DNA of 25,547 nt from Tritrichomonas musculus (GCA_039105265.1 JAPFFF010000340.1:1-25547); one strand, 5' to 3'; positions 8,198 to 16,208 are shown, numbered from the stretch's first letter. Made by a program: numbers and translations. The notes: generated by a model not told the origin, from the sequence alone.

Positions 8198-10234
8198 ATG
8201 CTCCTGATTCTTCTCTTTATTTTCAAATTAAACGCTACAAAATTACATGAAAAATTGAAAAAAACTTCGGAAACCAACTGCAAAGATTCTCATTGTGTAA
8301 AATGCACAGATCCTTCAATGTGCGAAGCTTGTGAATTAGGATATGGTGTTGATTCTGATGATGATGATGTTCCAACAGGAAGATGTATTCAATGTTATGT
8401 TAAGAAATGTGCAGATTGTTCAACAGATGCCTTTTTCTGTGAAGAATGTATTGATGGATATATGTTTTCATTAGCAAACATGGTGGCAGAATGCATTCCT
8501 TGCAGTGATAAAAATTGCAAAAAATGCGACAATGATAATAAAGTATGTACAGAGTGCTACTCAGGTTATACAGTCGACATATCAACAAATACTTGCAAAC
8601 AATCATCCACTCCAGGGGGAGGCAACGAATGCAAAGACCCTCACTGCAGTGATTGTTCAGAAGACCCTAATGAATGCTTAGTTTGCAAAGATGGTTACGG
8701 ATTTGAATATGAAGGTGATGATGAAGATGACGAAGATTTTGGTTTACCAACTGGACCATGTCAAAAATGCCTTGTAGAACACTGTCAAAGTTGTGCCTTT
8801 GTAATTGATGTTTGCAATGCTTGCGAAGAAGGTTACCGTCTCACATCAAATGGGCCAGTTCCAGTTTGTTCTCCATGTAAAGAATCCAATTGTGCGAAGT
8901 GCGACACAGATGAATCAATTTGTACATCATGCAAAGCTGGTTACACCTTAGATCAATCCACACGCAAATGTGTCGGAGGAGGTGCTGCAAGTGAATGTAA
9001 TGTTGCCAATTGTTTACAATGTGAAAGTGGAAAAAGTGACATTTGTGAAACCTGTAAAGAAAACTATGTTGTTGATCGTACTTTCAAATGTCGTCCAATT
9101 CTTTATACTATTGAAAGACCTTCACAAAATAAAGTTCATCTTGGTGAGCCAGGTTATGAAGTAACTGAAGGTGAATACAAGCTTGAAACCAGAAAATATC
9201 AAAGATACCAAAACCAACATCTAGAATTTGCTGTTGTAAATGGTATGAAGAAGATTACAATTGATAATCCTGATAAGTATAACGTCACATTCTTATTGAA
9301 CAATGATGTTAAAGAAGTGACATTTAAGGTCACTTCAACATTTCTTATCTCTCGTTTTGATATCGACTGCTCAGAAGTGACTTCAGATTTGACACTCAAT
9401 TTTGATAAGAACTCTTATCCATCAATTATCAATCCTCCTTCTCATGTCATTATTAATGGTGCTGATGGCAACAACGTTGACATTTACAAAGTATTTGTTC
9501 CTGCAGGAGGACTTAAAATTACACCAAACACGAAAGTTATTGTTAATGAGCTCAACTATGACCATCCACTCTCAGAGTTCACATATACAAAAGCTGATGA
9601 AAAAAATTGCCAAGTTAGGCACATTAAAGTTAACCAAGCATGTTTGGCCAAGTTAGGCAATGCAAAAGTTCTTGGCAATGTTTCCATTGGATTGTCAGCT
9701 ACTCTCAATGTAAATGCAAAAGTCAATCTTTTCCAATCAGCTGTTTTTTTGCCCTTCAATGACAATTACAAGCAATCACTTTATGATCCTGCACCTCTAA
9801 CTGGATCATTTACTCACACAATTGGCGCCATTCATTTCGAATATCGCCCAGAGAATAAATTGCTTGAAAGCCGCAAAAATGTTAAAAGCGATAAAGATAA
9901 AAAAGAGTATTATTTGATCGCCCAATCTGATGTCAAATTAGATTGCGGTTTGTGGAGAATGAGTATGATCAAAAACAAGAAATACCAGTTCGAAGATTTC
10001 TATTGCATTGAAAGAGATAAAATGTATATCATGTACGGTGAAAGAAGCGACGGTAAATCAAACAAAATGCTCTATATCATTGCTATCGTAGTGGTTGTCG
10101 TTGTGATTGCTGCAATAGCTGGTATTGCTGCTTTCTGCATCATAAGAGCAAGAAAGAAGAACAAGCAAATCTCTGATAATGAGCAGAACGATATGAACCG
10201 TAATATTGAGAATCCTAATTATTATAATTATTGA
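8198..10234 (+). CDS. Type I membrane protein with duplicated CXXC-rich modules
   Basis: This is a 678-residue predicted cell-surface protein. A hydrophobic signal peptide (MLLILLFIFKLNA, residues 1-13) precedes a Cys-rich ectodomain at 28-298. That ectodomain holds two related modules, each about 120 residues (from CKDSHC at 28 and CKDPHC at 145), and a short third (CNVANC at 267). Each full module has an acidic insert before PTG (DSDDDD; GDDEDDED) and furin-like/VSP-like CxxC spacings. A Cys-poor, beta-looking region at about 300-620 follows. A 26-residue membrane segment (624-649) and a 29-residue tail end in NPNYYNY, which contains the NPxY endocytosis signal. The architecture resembles Cys-rich surface proteins of Giardia and trichomonads; the ligand is unknown. 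The start is supported by the signal peptide. The stop is TGA without a UAAA. Confidence 0.92.
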   Translation: MLLILLFIFKLNATKLHEKLKKTSETNCKDSHCVKCTDPSMCEACELGYGVDSDDDDVPTGRCIQCYVKKCADCSTDAFFCEECIDGYMFSLANMVAECIPCSDKNCKKCDNDNKVCTECYSGYTVDISTNTCKQSSTPGGGNECKDPHCSDCSEDPNECLVCKDGYGFEYEGDDEDDEDFGLPTGPCQKCLVEHCQSCAFVIDVCNACEEGYRLTSNGPVPVCSPCKESNCAKCDTDESICTSCKAGYTLDQSTRKCVGGGAASECNVANCLQCESGKSDICETCKENYVVDRTFKCRPILYTIERPSQNKVHLGEPGYEVTEGEYKLETRKYQRYQNQHLEFAVVNGMKKITIDNPDKYNVTFLLNNDVKEVTFKVTSTFLISRFDIDCSEVTSDLTLNFDKNSYPSIINPPSHVIINGADGNNVDIYKVFVPAGGLKITPNTKVIVNELNYDHPLSEFTYTKADEKNCQVRHIKVNQACLAKLGNAKVLGNVSIGLSATLNVNAKVNLFQSAVFLPFNDNYKQSLYDPAPLTGSFTHTIGAIHFEYRPENKLLESRKNVKSDKDKKEYYLIAQSDVKLDCGLWRMSMIKNKKYQFEDFYCIERDKMYIMYGERSDGKSNKMLYIIAIVVVVVVIAAIAGIAAFCIIRARKKNKQISDNEQNDMNRNIENPNYYNY

Positions 10235-10725
10235 GGACATGTTTTAAGAAAAAGGGAACTAAAATGATTTTGATCATTTTTTTTAATAAACTGCCTCTTT
10301 TTTTTTATTTTTGAAACTTTTTGAATAGATTTTGAATGCTTTTGTTTGAATAATTCAAATAATTGATATACAAAAAAAGATTTTATTTTCTTTGAGTGAT
10401 GTTTAAATATCCTCTCCTGTGGGGAATGTTAAAATAAATATTGAATATTGAATATTTTCATAAATTAAATCCCATAAAATGAAGCTATTACTAAAAAAAA
10501 AATTATTGTATCTGATTAAACAAAAATAATAACAATTTTTTTGTCATCATATTGAAATTATGATGAATTGATGAATGTGTAACTCAAAAAGTTTGATTTT
10601 GTTTTTGAAAATGTAAAAATTTTTTTAGTTTTTTATTTTGAGAAAAAAAAATTTTTTGTGTTTTCAAAATTTTGAAATTGATAAAAACCGAAAAAAATTC
10701 GTTTTTAAAATTTTTCTTATTTATT
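10235..10725. other. Intergenic stretch with small hairpin and a repeated motif
   Basis: An 8-bp perfect hairpin (AAAATGAT, TTTG, ATCATTTT; 10261-10280) followed by T lies just after the surface-protein gene and could mark its 3' end. No coding frame is seen. Confidence 0.5.
10381..10434 (+). repeat. Intergenic motif, copy 1
   Basis: This roughly 50-bp block contains CTTTGAGTGATG, TTAAAT and CCTCTCCTGTGGG (10411-10423). It recurs with a 2-base deletion and a few substitutions at 11358-11409 in the same orientation. Each copy lies 150-350 bases downstream of a plus-strand gene. Confidence 0.7.
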
Positions 10726-10735
10726 TCATTTCATT
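10726..10735 (+). promoter_or_regulatory. Tandem initiator TCATT TCATT
   Basis: Two overlapping-spaced TCATT matches to TCA+1Y(T/A) give starts at 10728 or 10733, 26-31 bases before the ATG at 10759. They fall inside the longer reading frame that would begin at 10672, and so favour the downstream ATG. Confidence 0.55.
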
Positions 10736-10758
10736 TATTTTATTTCTTATTCTTGATA

Positions 10759-11019
10759 ATGACAACAAAAGTTGAAATAGATACAACACATGTTTACATT
10801 AAATTCAATAATAAAATATATGATTATGATGCAAAAGATTTCAAAGATCTTTCTTCAAATATTGAAAAGAAATTAGGAATCAAAAGAAATAATCAAAAAT
10901 TCATCCATGCCGGAAAATCATTCACAAAGAAAGAAATTGATTCCTTATCAAACTTTGAATCAAATGGTATCACTGATGGAGTTACTATAGAACTTGTTTC
11001 ATTAATTGTTGGCGGTTAA
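10759..11019 (+). CDS. Ubiquitin-like protein ending in Gly-Gly, 86 aa
   Basis: The translation from this ATG (MTTKVEIDTTHVYIKFNNK) has a beta-grasp ubiquitin-like pattern. Two N-terminal strands are followed by a helix (FKDLSSNIEKKLGI) and NNQKFIHAGKSF, which matches the ubiquitin segment QQRLIFAGKQL. A final strand VTIELVSLIVGG ends exactly in GG before TAA. It therefore needs no C-terminal processing and could be activated directly by an E1. The residue matching ubiquitin Arg72 is Leu, so it differs from ubiquitin and from NEDD8. The frame extends 29 codons upstream, but the initiator at 10726-10735 and the compact fold support this start. The stop is in UAAUAAA context. The conjugation role is inferred; targets are unknown. 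Confidence 0.85.
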   Translation: MTTKVEIDTTHVYIKFNNKIYDYDAKDFKDLSSNIEKKLGIKRNNQKFIHAGKSFTKKEIDSLSNFESNGITDGVTIELVSLIVGG

Positions 11020-11357
11020 TAAACATCTGTTTTGAAACTAGAAATTTCTTTATATCTTTTAAATTATTTAATCTATATTTAGAATACCTTGAGAATATTA
11101 AACAACGAGATTTTAAATAATTTACGATTTTATCTCAGCTACTTTTTGAGACTTCGTCTCAAAAAGTAGCTGAGATAAAATCAAATTCATTGACCTACTT
11201 TTTGAGACAATCCATTCAATATTTAAATACCTATATTAATATTTTAATAAAGTTTTATTAATTTTTCAATGCATCTCAAAAAGAAGACGCCATGAATTTT
11301 TTTTTTTTTTAAAAAAAATTTATTTAAAAATTGAAGGGAAAAGTTATGTGACGCCCA
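11020..11357. other. Intergenic stretch holding a long hairpin
   Basis: No gene is seen. It holds the 57-base hairpin described separately, a further partial copy (CCTACTTTTTGAGACA, about 11204-11219) and a short run of T and A at 11299-11325. Confidence 0.5.
11126..11182. repeat. Perfect 27-bp stem hairpin with TTC loop
   Basis: Bases 11126-11152 pair perfectly with 11156-11182 around TTC. The inner part, CTTTTTGAGAC-TTC-GTCTCAAAAAG, is nearly identical to the core of the hairpin at 3853-3885. It lies about 110 bases after the ubiquitin-like gene. Confidence 0.85.
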
Positions 11358-11409
11358 CTTTTATTGTCTTTGAGTGATGATTAAATCCTCTCCTGTGGGA
11401 AATGATAAA
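11358..11409 (+). repeat. Intergenic motif, copy 2
   Basis: Second copy of the motif at 10381-10434. TGAGTGATG is at 11371-11379 and CCTCTCCTGTGGG at 11387-11399, followed by a shared A/T-rich tail (AATGATAAA against AATGTTAAA). Confidence 0.7.
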
Positions 11410-11531
11410 TTAAAATTAGGTTTAATTTGAAATGAAATAAAATAAAATACAAAGCAGTCAATTACAAAATATACATTTTACAACTAAATTATTTGAATAT
11501 AATACTAATGTTATAATGGTTAATTATTATA

Positions 11532-11566
11532 TAGGTATGGGAAAAAGTCCGTGCGCGAGCATTTTT
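11532..11566 (+). repeat. Mariner left terminal inverted repeat
   Basis: 35 bp, identical to the complement of the right end; it is GC-richer than its surroundings (GTCCGTGCGCGAGC). Confidence 0.93.
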
Positions 11567-11719
11567 CTCATTGGTTCTTAGATATCATTAATACTTTTAA
11601 TAATAAATATATAATTAAACATATATATTATAATATTATATAATTAAAAATTCTTTTTAGTTTGCACCCATCAAAATATAATACAAAAAAAATAAACGTA
11701 TGATAAAAATAAACGTACA

Positions 11720-11724
11720 TCATT
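11720..11724 (+). promoter_or_regulatory. Host-type initiator TCATT of the transposase gene
   Basis: TCATTTTTT fits TCA+1Y(T/A), with the start at 11722, 7 bases before the ATG. The same arrangement is seen at host genes 16219 and 22187. Confidence 0.65.
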
Positions 11725-11728
11725 TTTT

Positions 11729-12733
11729 ATGAATGAGAATTTGATTGAATACCGTGCAGTTTGCCACTTCTTATGGAAGAAGAATTATATAAATAAAGAT
11801 ATATACTGTACAATATCTGACGTTTATGATGAAGAAGTTCCATCACTAAGGACCATACAGAAATGGACAAAAAATATGAATGATGATAACTGGTCGATTT
11901 TTGATCGTCCAAGAGAAGGAAGACCAAAAAGAACAGAATTAAAACAAGAAATTCAAAATGTTTTATTATACAACCCTTATGCATCAACTCAAAAAATTGC
12001 TGAAATAGTAAAAGCTGATCGAAAAACCGTTAAAAGAGTTTTAATTAATGAATTAAATATGTCAAAGGTCAATTTTAAATGGATACCTCATATACTAACT
12101 CAAGAAATCAAAGTTAAACGGATTGAAATATCAAAGGAATTGTTTGAATTTTTAACGAGTGCGAATGATCAAAAGTTACATAAGGTGTTAACACAAGATG
12201 AAACCTGGGTTTACTTTATAAACCCTAGAAATTCAATGTGGTTAGAAGCAGGACGACAAATTCCAGAAAAACCAAAACGAATGATTGGATCTAAAAAAGT
12301 GATGATCTCAGTAATATGGGGTATCACTGGAATTAAATCAATTACAATGCTCCCAATAGGAGAAAAATTTAATAAGAAGTTTTTTTCTCAAAGAGTACTA
12401 GGTGATTTAGCAAAAAGTATTACGACAAATGGATATTTTCTTCATATGGATAATGCTCGTCCACATTTAGCTTTTGAAAAATTGACTGAACTTGGCATAA
12501 AGAGATTAGAACATCCACCTTATTCACCAGATCTAGCACCATCAGACTTCTTTCTTTTTGGATATTTGAAAAAATTACTCGAAGGTCAAGAATTTGAAGA
12601 CGAAAATCAACTTTTTGAAAAGGTTACAGAAATTTTGAATGATATTCCAAAATCTATCTTTAAATCGGCATATGATGAATGGATAAACAGACTAATGATA
12701 TGCATCGAAACTAAAGGTAATTACATACATTAA
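11729..12733 (+). CDS. Mariner transposase, 334 aa
   Basis: This is the cut-and-paste transposase that would bind the flanking repeats. The N-terminal region (1-110) holds the two helix-turn-helix modules, the second ending RKTVKRVL, with a GRP linker (GRPKR, 64-68). KWIPHILT (117-124) corresponds to the mariner WVPHEL signature. The catalytic triad is D157 (TQDETW), D241 (HMDNARPH) and D273 (YSPDLAPSD, the PSD aspartate). By my count 31 residues separate D241 and D273, against 34 in canonical DD34D mariners; the gap is three residues missing just after ARPHLA. Length is normal for the family (about 340). No stop or frameshift is visible. The stop is TAATAAA. The initiator immediately upstream suggests expression by host polymerase without a captured promoter. 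Confidence 0.95.
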   Translation: MNENLIEYRAVCHFLWKKNYINKDIYCTISDVYDEEVPSLRTIQKWTKNMNDDNWSIFDRPREGRPKRTELKQEIQNVLLYNPYASTQKIAEIVKADRKTVKRVLINELNMSKVNFKWIPHILTQEIKVKRIEISKELFEFLTSANDQKLHKVLTQDETWVYFINPRNSMWLEAGRQIPEKPKRMIGSKKVMISVIWGITGIKSITMLPIGEKFNKKFFSQRVLGDLAKSITTNGYFLHMDNARPHLAFEKLTELGIKRLEHPPYSPDLAPSDFFLFGYLKKLLEGQEFEDENQLFEKVTEILNDIPKSIFKSAYDEWINRLMICIETKGNYIH

Positions 12734-12773
12734 TAAATAATCTAAATTTATTTAACCTTTATTTTTTATTTAA

Positions 12774-12808
12774 AAAAATGCTCGCGCACGGACTTTTTCC
12801 CATACCTA
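12774..12808 (-). repeat. Mariner right terminal inverted repeat
   Basis: 35 bp, perfect inverted copy of the left end. Confidence 0.93.
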
Positions 12809-12854
12809 TATTTGGTAATATGCATAGAGACCTTTCAGACGCTTGGTTTTAAAT

Positions 12855-14354
12855 TCAATTGTCATCATCTTTTCCATTATCATCAACATCATCATCGTCA
12901 TCATCCTCAAATTCATCATCAACAACATCGTCATTGTCATCGTCGTCGTCATAATCATCATCATAGTCATTTTCAAAGTCATTAATTTCCTGGAAACTAG
13001 TGATGTCAATCAAGCTTTTTTGCTTCATTAGGATGCTCAGTGCACGGTTCAATTCCTTCACTTTTTCAAAGCCCATGAATGTGTAGTAGCCAGCTTCCCT
13101 CTTGTCGGCAAATTTGACTCCTCTCTGCAAATCTATTATGTTGCCAATGCCAAACAGCTTTGTATTTTCTTTTCTGACATTTCTGATTTCAGTTCTCGTC
13201 TCTTTGAAGCACAAATAGTAAATGCCACTTTTCATTTCAAAGAAAGGTTCACAAGAACCTCCACCTGCTGAATCAGCTTTTATATATGGACTTGGAATTA
13301 TCGTTACCTTATTATCATTTTTATTCAAATCAGAATTTTTATTATCACTTACTTTATTACTCTGACTATGAACTTTTTGATTTTCATTCTGACTTTGACT
13401 TTGAACTTTTGTATTTTCATTTTGACTTTGAACTTTTTGACTTTGATTTTTAACTTTTTGATTTTCATTTTGATTTTGAACTTTTTGACTTTGACTTTGA
13501 ACTTTTTGACTTTGACTTTGAACTGTTTGATTTTCATTTTTTGCTTTTTCTTTTTGAGTTTTTGCATCAATATTTGTATCAATATTTAAATTTTCTTTTT
13601 CTTTTGCAACGGTTTCTTCTTGAGTTGGCGGTTTAAATGGATAAAAAAAAACAGAACGATTTAATGCAATTTTATGCAAGGTTTTAATTGCTTTTGTGGC
13701 AACATTTTGATTAACAAATCCAATAAATGTGTAGACGCCTTTTGTGCCAGGATAAAAACGAAATCTTTGAATATCTAATGAATATCCAATTCCGAAAATT
13801 GAATTATATTTACTTTTTAAGGTGTTTTGGGTTGGGGTATCTCTTTCGGCAAAGAATACGTATATACAATTGCTTTGGGGGATAAATGTAGGGAATTCTA
13901 ATTCATCTTGAGGACATTTAGTAGGTTCTGGCATTTTTGAATAGTCAATGTTTTTCGTCTGATCTGGTTGAGCATTTGCTTTGGGCTTTTTTTTCTCTGG
14001 GTTTTCTTGGATTGGATAAATTGTGACAGTTTGATCAATAACTGAATTTAAAATCTTTTTGTTCTTCATTGCTCTGGTTCTTTCTTCTTTTGTTTTAAAT
14101 CCGAGAAATGTATAGATCTTTTTAGTTCCTGGATAATAACAATATTGCTGAATGTCTGATGCATATTTAACACCAAAAATAGTTGTGCACTCGCGGTTTA
14201 TTAAATAGTAATTTGGCTCGGTCTTCTCAGAAACAAAAAAATAAAAATGATTATTTCTAGGACTAAATTCATTGAACTCTAAATCGGTTTTTGTGTACTC
14301 TCTACATGGCGGGAAATTCAATGGTCTGTCAGCACTATCTTGCTTGCTGCTCAT
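12855..14354 (-). CDS. Protein with three RRM-like repeats, KVQSQ linker and acidic tail, 499 aa
   Basis: Three related repeats (about 25-114, 152-240, 370-454) each run strand, helix, two strands, helix, strand, the order of an RRM. Shared positions are an RNP2-like strand (HFYFFVSE, CIYVFFAE, GIYYLCFKE), IFGV/IFGI/LFGI then D(I/L)Q, and an RNP1-like strand (KKIYTFLGF, KGVYTFIGF, AGYYTFMGF). This suggests single-stranded nucleic acid binding, but the domain is degenerate and could be another ferredoxin-like fold. Repeats 2 and 3 are joined by a 130-residue linker dominated by KVQSQ/NENQ units. The C-terminus (461-499) is almost all Asp/Glu. No signal peptide is present. A TCATT initiator lies 15 bases upstream. 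The mariner lies 46 bp past the TGA stop, so the 3' UTR may be displaced. I know no named family for it. Confidence 0.85.
   Translation of the reverse strand: MSSKQDSADRPLNFPPCREYTKTDLEFNEFSPRNNHFYFFVSEKTEPNYYLINRECTTIFGVKYASDIQQYCYYPGTKKIYTFLGFKTKEERTRAMKNKKILNSVIDQTVTIYPIQENPEKKKPKANAQPDQTKNIDYSKMPEPTKCPQDELEFPTFIPQSNCIYVFFAERDTPTQNTLKSKYNSIFGIGYSLDIQRFRFYPGTKGVYTFIGFVNQNVATKAIKTLHKIALNRSVFFYPFKPPTQEETVAKEKENLNIDTNIDAKTQKEKAKNENQTVQSQSQKVQSQSQKVQNQNENQKVKNQSQKVQSQNENTKVQSQSQNENQKVHSQSNKVSDNKNSDLNKNDNKVTIIPSPYIKADSAGGGSCEPFFEMKSGIYYLCFKETRTEIRNVRKENTKLFGIGNIIDLQRGVKFADKREAGYYTFMGFEKVKELNRALSILMKQKSLIDITSFQEINDFENDYDDDYDDDDDNDDVVDDEFEDDDDDDVDDNGKDDDN
13350..13526 (-). repeat. Coding tandem repeat (KVQSQ/NENQ units)
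   Basis: Irregular 18-24 bp units encode KVQSQSQ and KVQNQNENQ-type blocks at residues 277-335. On the plus strand they appear as CTTTGACTTTGAACTTTTTG repeats. Such repeats are prone to length change between isolates. Confidence 0.8.
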
Positions 14355-14366
14355 TACTTTAAAAAT

Positions 14367-14371
14367 AATGA
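14367..14371 (-). promoter_or_regulatory. Initiator TCATT
   Basis: On the minus strand TCATTATTTTT gives a start at 14369, 15 bases before the ATG at 14354. Confidence 0.6.
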
Positions 14372-16208
14372 AAATTTAAAGTCAAAATGAATTTAAAACC
14401 GCCTTGACTTTAAATTTTCTGTATTTCAATACAATTTTTTCAAGTCAAATTATAGTTTGCCGTATATAAAGATTTGGGAAAATCGTATTTTTCTAAAGGA
14501 AAATGAGGGAATTCTAATTCATCTTGAATAACGTCGTTTCAATAACCGTGTACCGATAATATTAACTATGTACCAGTTCAGAAAATTTCTGATACATTCA
14601 AATAATTGAAGCATAGCATGAACATATATTTTCTCAATTATAGAGTGGTACAATTCTCAATTATAAATTCAATCCATTGAATTTTAAATAAATAATAAAA
14701 CTTTTTGATAATTTTATAATTCGGTTATCACTTAACATCAAAGCCAAACAAAAATAACTAACCTCGATTTCTTCCAAAGATCACCATTTTTCTGCCAAGT
14801 CCTTTTGCTATTCTTTCAGTACACCCAAAAAATTTCCTTTCAAACAATTTTCAGTCTGATACCGCTCCAATGCTGAATCAAATTTGCATCTTTTTTCTAC
14901 ATGTTCTAGTCAAATAACTTAAAAAAACTCTAGATAAAGTCATTAAATAAGTATATTCAAACCATTTCAATTACAGAAGGCTGTTATCAATGTTTTGTTA
15001 TTAAGATTTTCGTCTAAATCAAAGTCGAATTTCCTCAAATGCAAACTTCTTATGTTACTACAAGCAAAACATTCAGTAATTTTATCATATTATTTGGTTT
15101 ATCCTTAGAATTATATGATTATTAAATTTTTTTTATTTATATTTAAATTTGAATTTCTTTATCTTTAAATAACTCAGTAAATCTGTTTAATGAGTGATAT
15201 CGTAAAAAATCATTTAAACTTTTTTTACAAACTTTTTCTAATAAATGCAATAGTAAAACAATTGGTATTCAAAATATTGAATGAGATAATTCAAAATTGA
15301 ATATATTAATAAAAAAGTATGTTTTTTTATGATAAAATGGGTTTTATATTAAATAATTAAGATATATCGCTATAATATTTTAACAGATAGTAACAAATGA
15401 ATAAAATATTAAAATAATAATTTTCACTAGGAAATAAAGATGAATTGATACATTTTTTAACTTTTTGATAAAATTCAGAGGATGTAAAATAGGTACAAAG
15501 TTAATAATTCGGTTCAATATTATTGAGACGACGTTAGCTTTTCACTAAAATATCATTCAAAATTGAATGCTATTCAATTTCCAAAAATTTTTCGCACTTT
15601 TCCCTAAATTCACATTCAATTTTAAAAGGTAATAAAAAAAGTTAATATTAAAAAAATTTTAATAGAAAAAGTTATTTATTCGTTGTAAATCAAAACTTTT
15701 TGATAGAAATAAAAAAATTCCTATGATTTATCTACCATTTGTTCTATGGCTCTGAATGTATTATATAATTTAGTAATTAGCTTGAATTCTTAATAGCATT
15801 ACATTCTATGCTGATTTGCTCAATTAAGAAAAAAATAGGGTAGATTTTGAATATTTTATTCGATATGAATTATTACGAATCAAAGGATAAAATCATATGA
15901 TTTGGCTTTAAAAGTATAAATTAGATAAAGTGATAAAGAAAAAGCGCTCAATAAGTTAAGTAATTTTGAAAACATAAGAAATTCACCAATTGATTTATAG
16001 TTTGGAAGCATATGAGTAAACCCTTGAGAGATACTATGAGAAAATGATGCGCACTTATGATATAATGCTGTGTGATTTTACTTAAATTCGTCTACTGGTT
16101 AGATTTGTTGATTAAAAACAAAGAGTTGGACGACGACGATTAAAAACAATACAAAAAAATTGAATAAAAATTTTAGTGAAAAAACTTTTTCAAAAGCGAA
16201 ATTTTCCA
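14372..16208. other. Long intergenic stretch with coding debris
   Basis: No intact gene is seen. A 22-bp exact copy of coding sequence from the neighbouring gene lies at 14506-14527. At about 14760-14930 base composition rises, and one minus-strand frame reads ALERYQTENCLKGNFLGVLK with two later stops, a likely relic of unknown type. The remainder is AT-rich and stop-dense. Confidence 0.5.
14506..14527. repeat. 22-bp duplicate of coding sequence from the RRM-like gene
   Basis: It is identical to 13890-13911 (which encodes QDELEFP on the minus strand), with weaker similarity extending leftwards (CGTATATA and TTTGGG in both). It may be the remnant of a duplicated repeat module upstream of the gene. 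Confidence 0.6.

Larger units (their letters stand above)
11532..12808 (+). mobile_element. Complete mariner-family transposon, 1277 bp
   Basis: Terminal inverted repeats of 35 bp (11532-11566 and 12774-12808) are identical; they begin TAGGTATGGG and contain GTGCGCGAGC. TA duplications lie outside (11530-11531, 12809-12810); because the ends read TATA, the element could also be set 2 bp shorter at each end. It encloses one uninterrupted transposase gene. Perfect ends and an open frame indicate a recent insertion that may still be active. It sits 46 bp past the stop of the minus-strand gene at 12855-14354. Confidence 0.95.

Noticed and set aside
10261-10284. Hairpin plus T run as an intrinsic terminator
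   Set aside because: That mechanism is bacterial and this DNA is eukaryotic; the structure may only be incidental.
10672-10758. Upstream 29-codon extension of the ubiquitin-like protein
   Set aside because: It would add a hydrophobic leader but overlaps the initiators at 10726-10735; the compact fold begins at 10759.
11371-11399. Box C/D snoRNA reading of the repeated motif (GTGATGA as box C)
   Set aside because: No CUGA box D at a suitable distance, and copy 1 has GTGATGT.
12806-13031. Open frames on both strands over the Asp/Glu tail of the RRM-like gene
   Set aside because: They are by-products of GAT/GAC codon repeats; the real frame is the long minus-strand one.
13349-13589. Lys-rich and Leu/Phe-rich frames over the KVQSQ linker
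   Set aside because: Shifted and reverse readings of the coding repeat in the gene at 12855-14354.
14760-14930. Possible HMG-box remnant on the minus strand (KDLAEKW and nearby)
   Set aside because: The match is too short and out of order for the HMG box, with stops inside.
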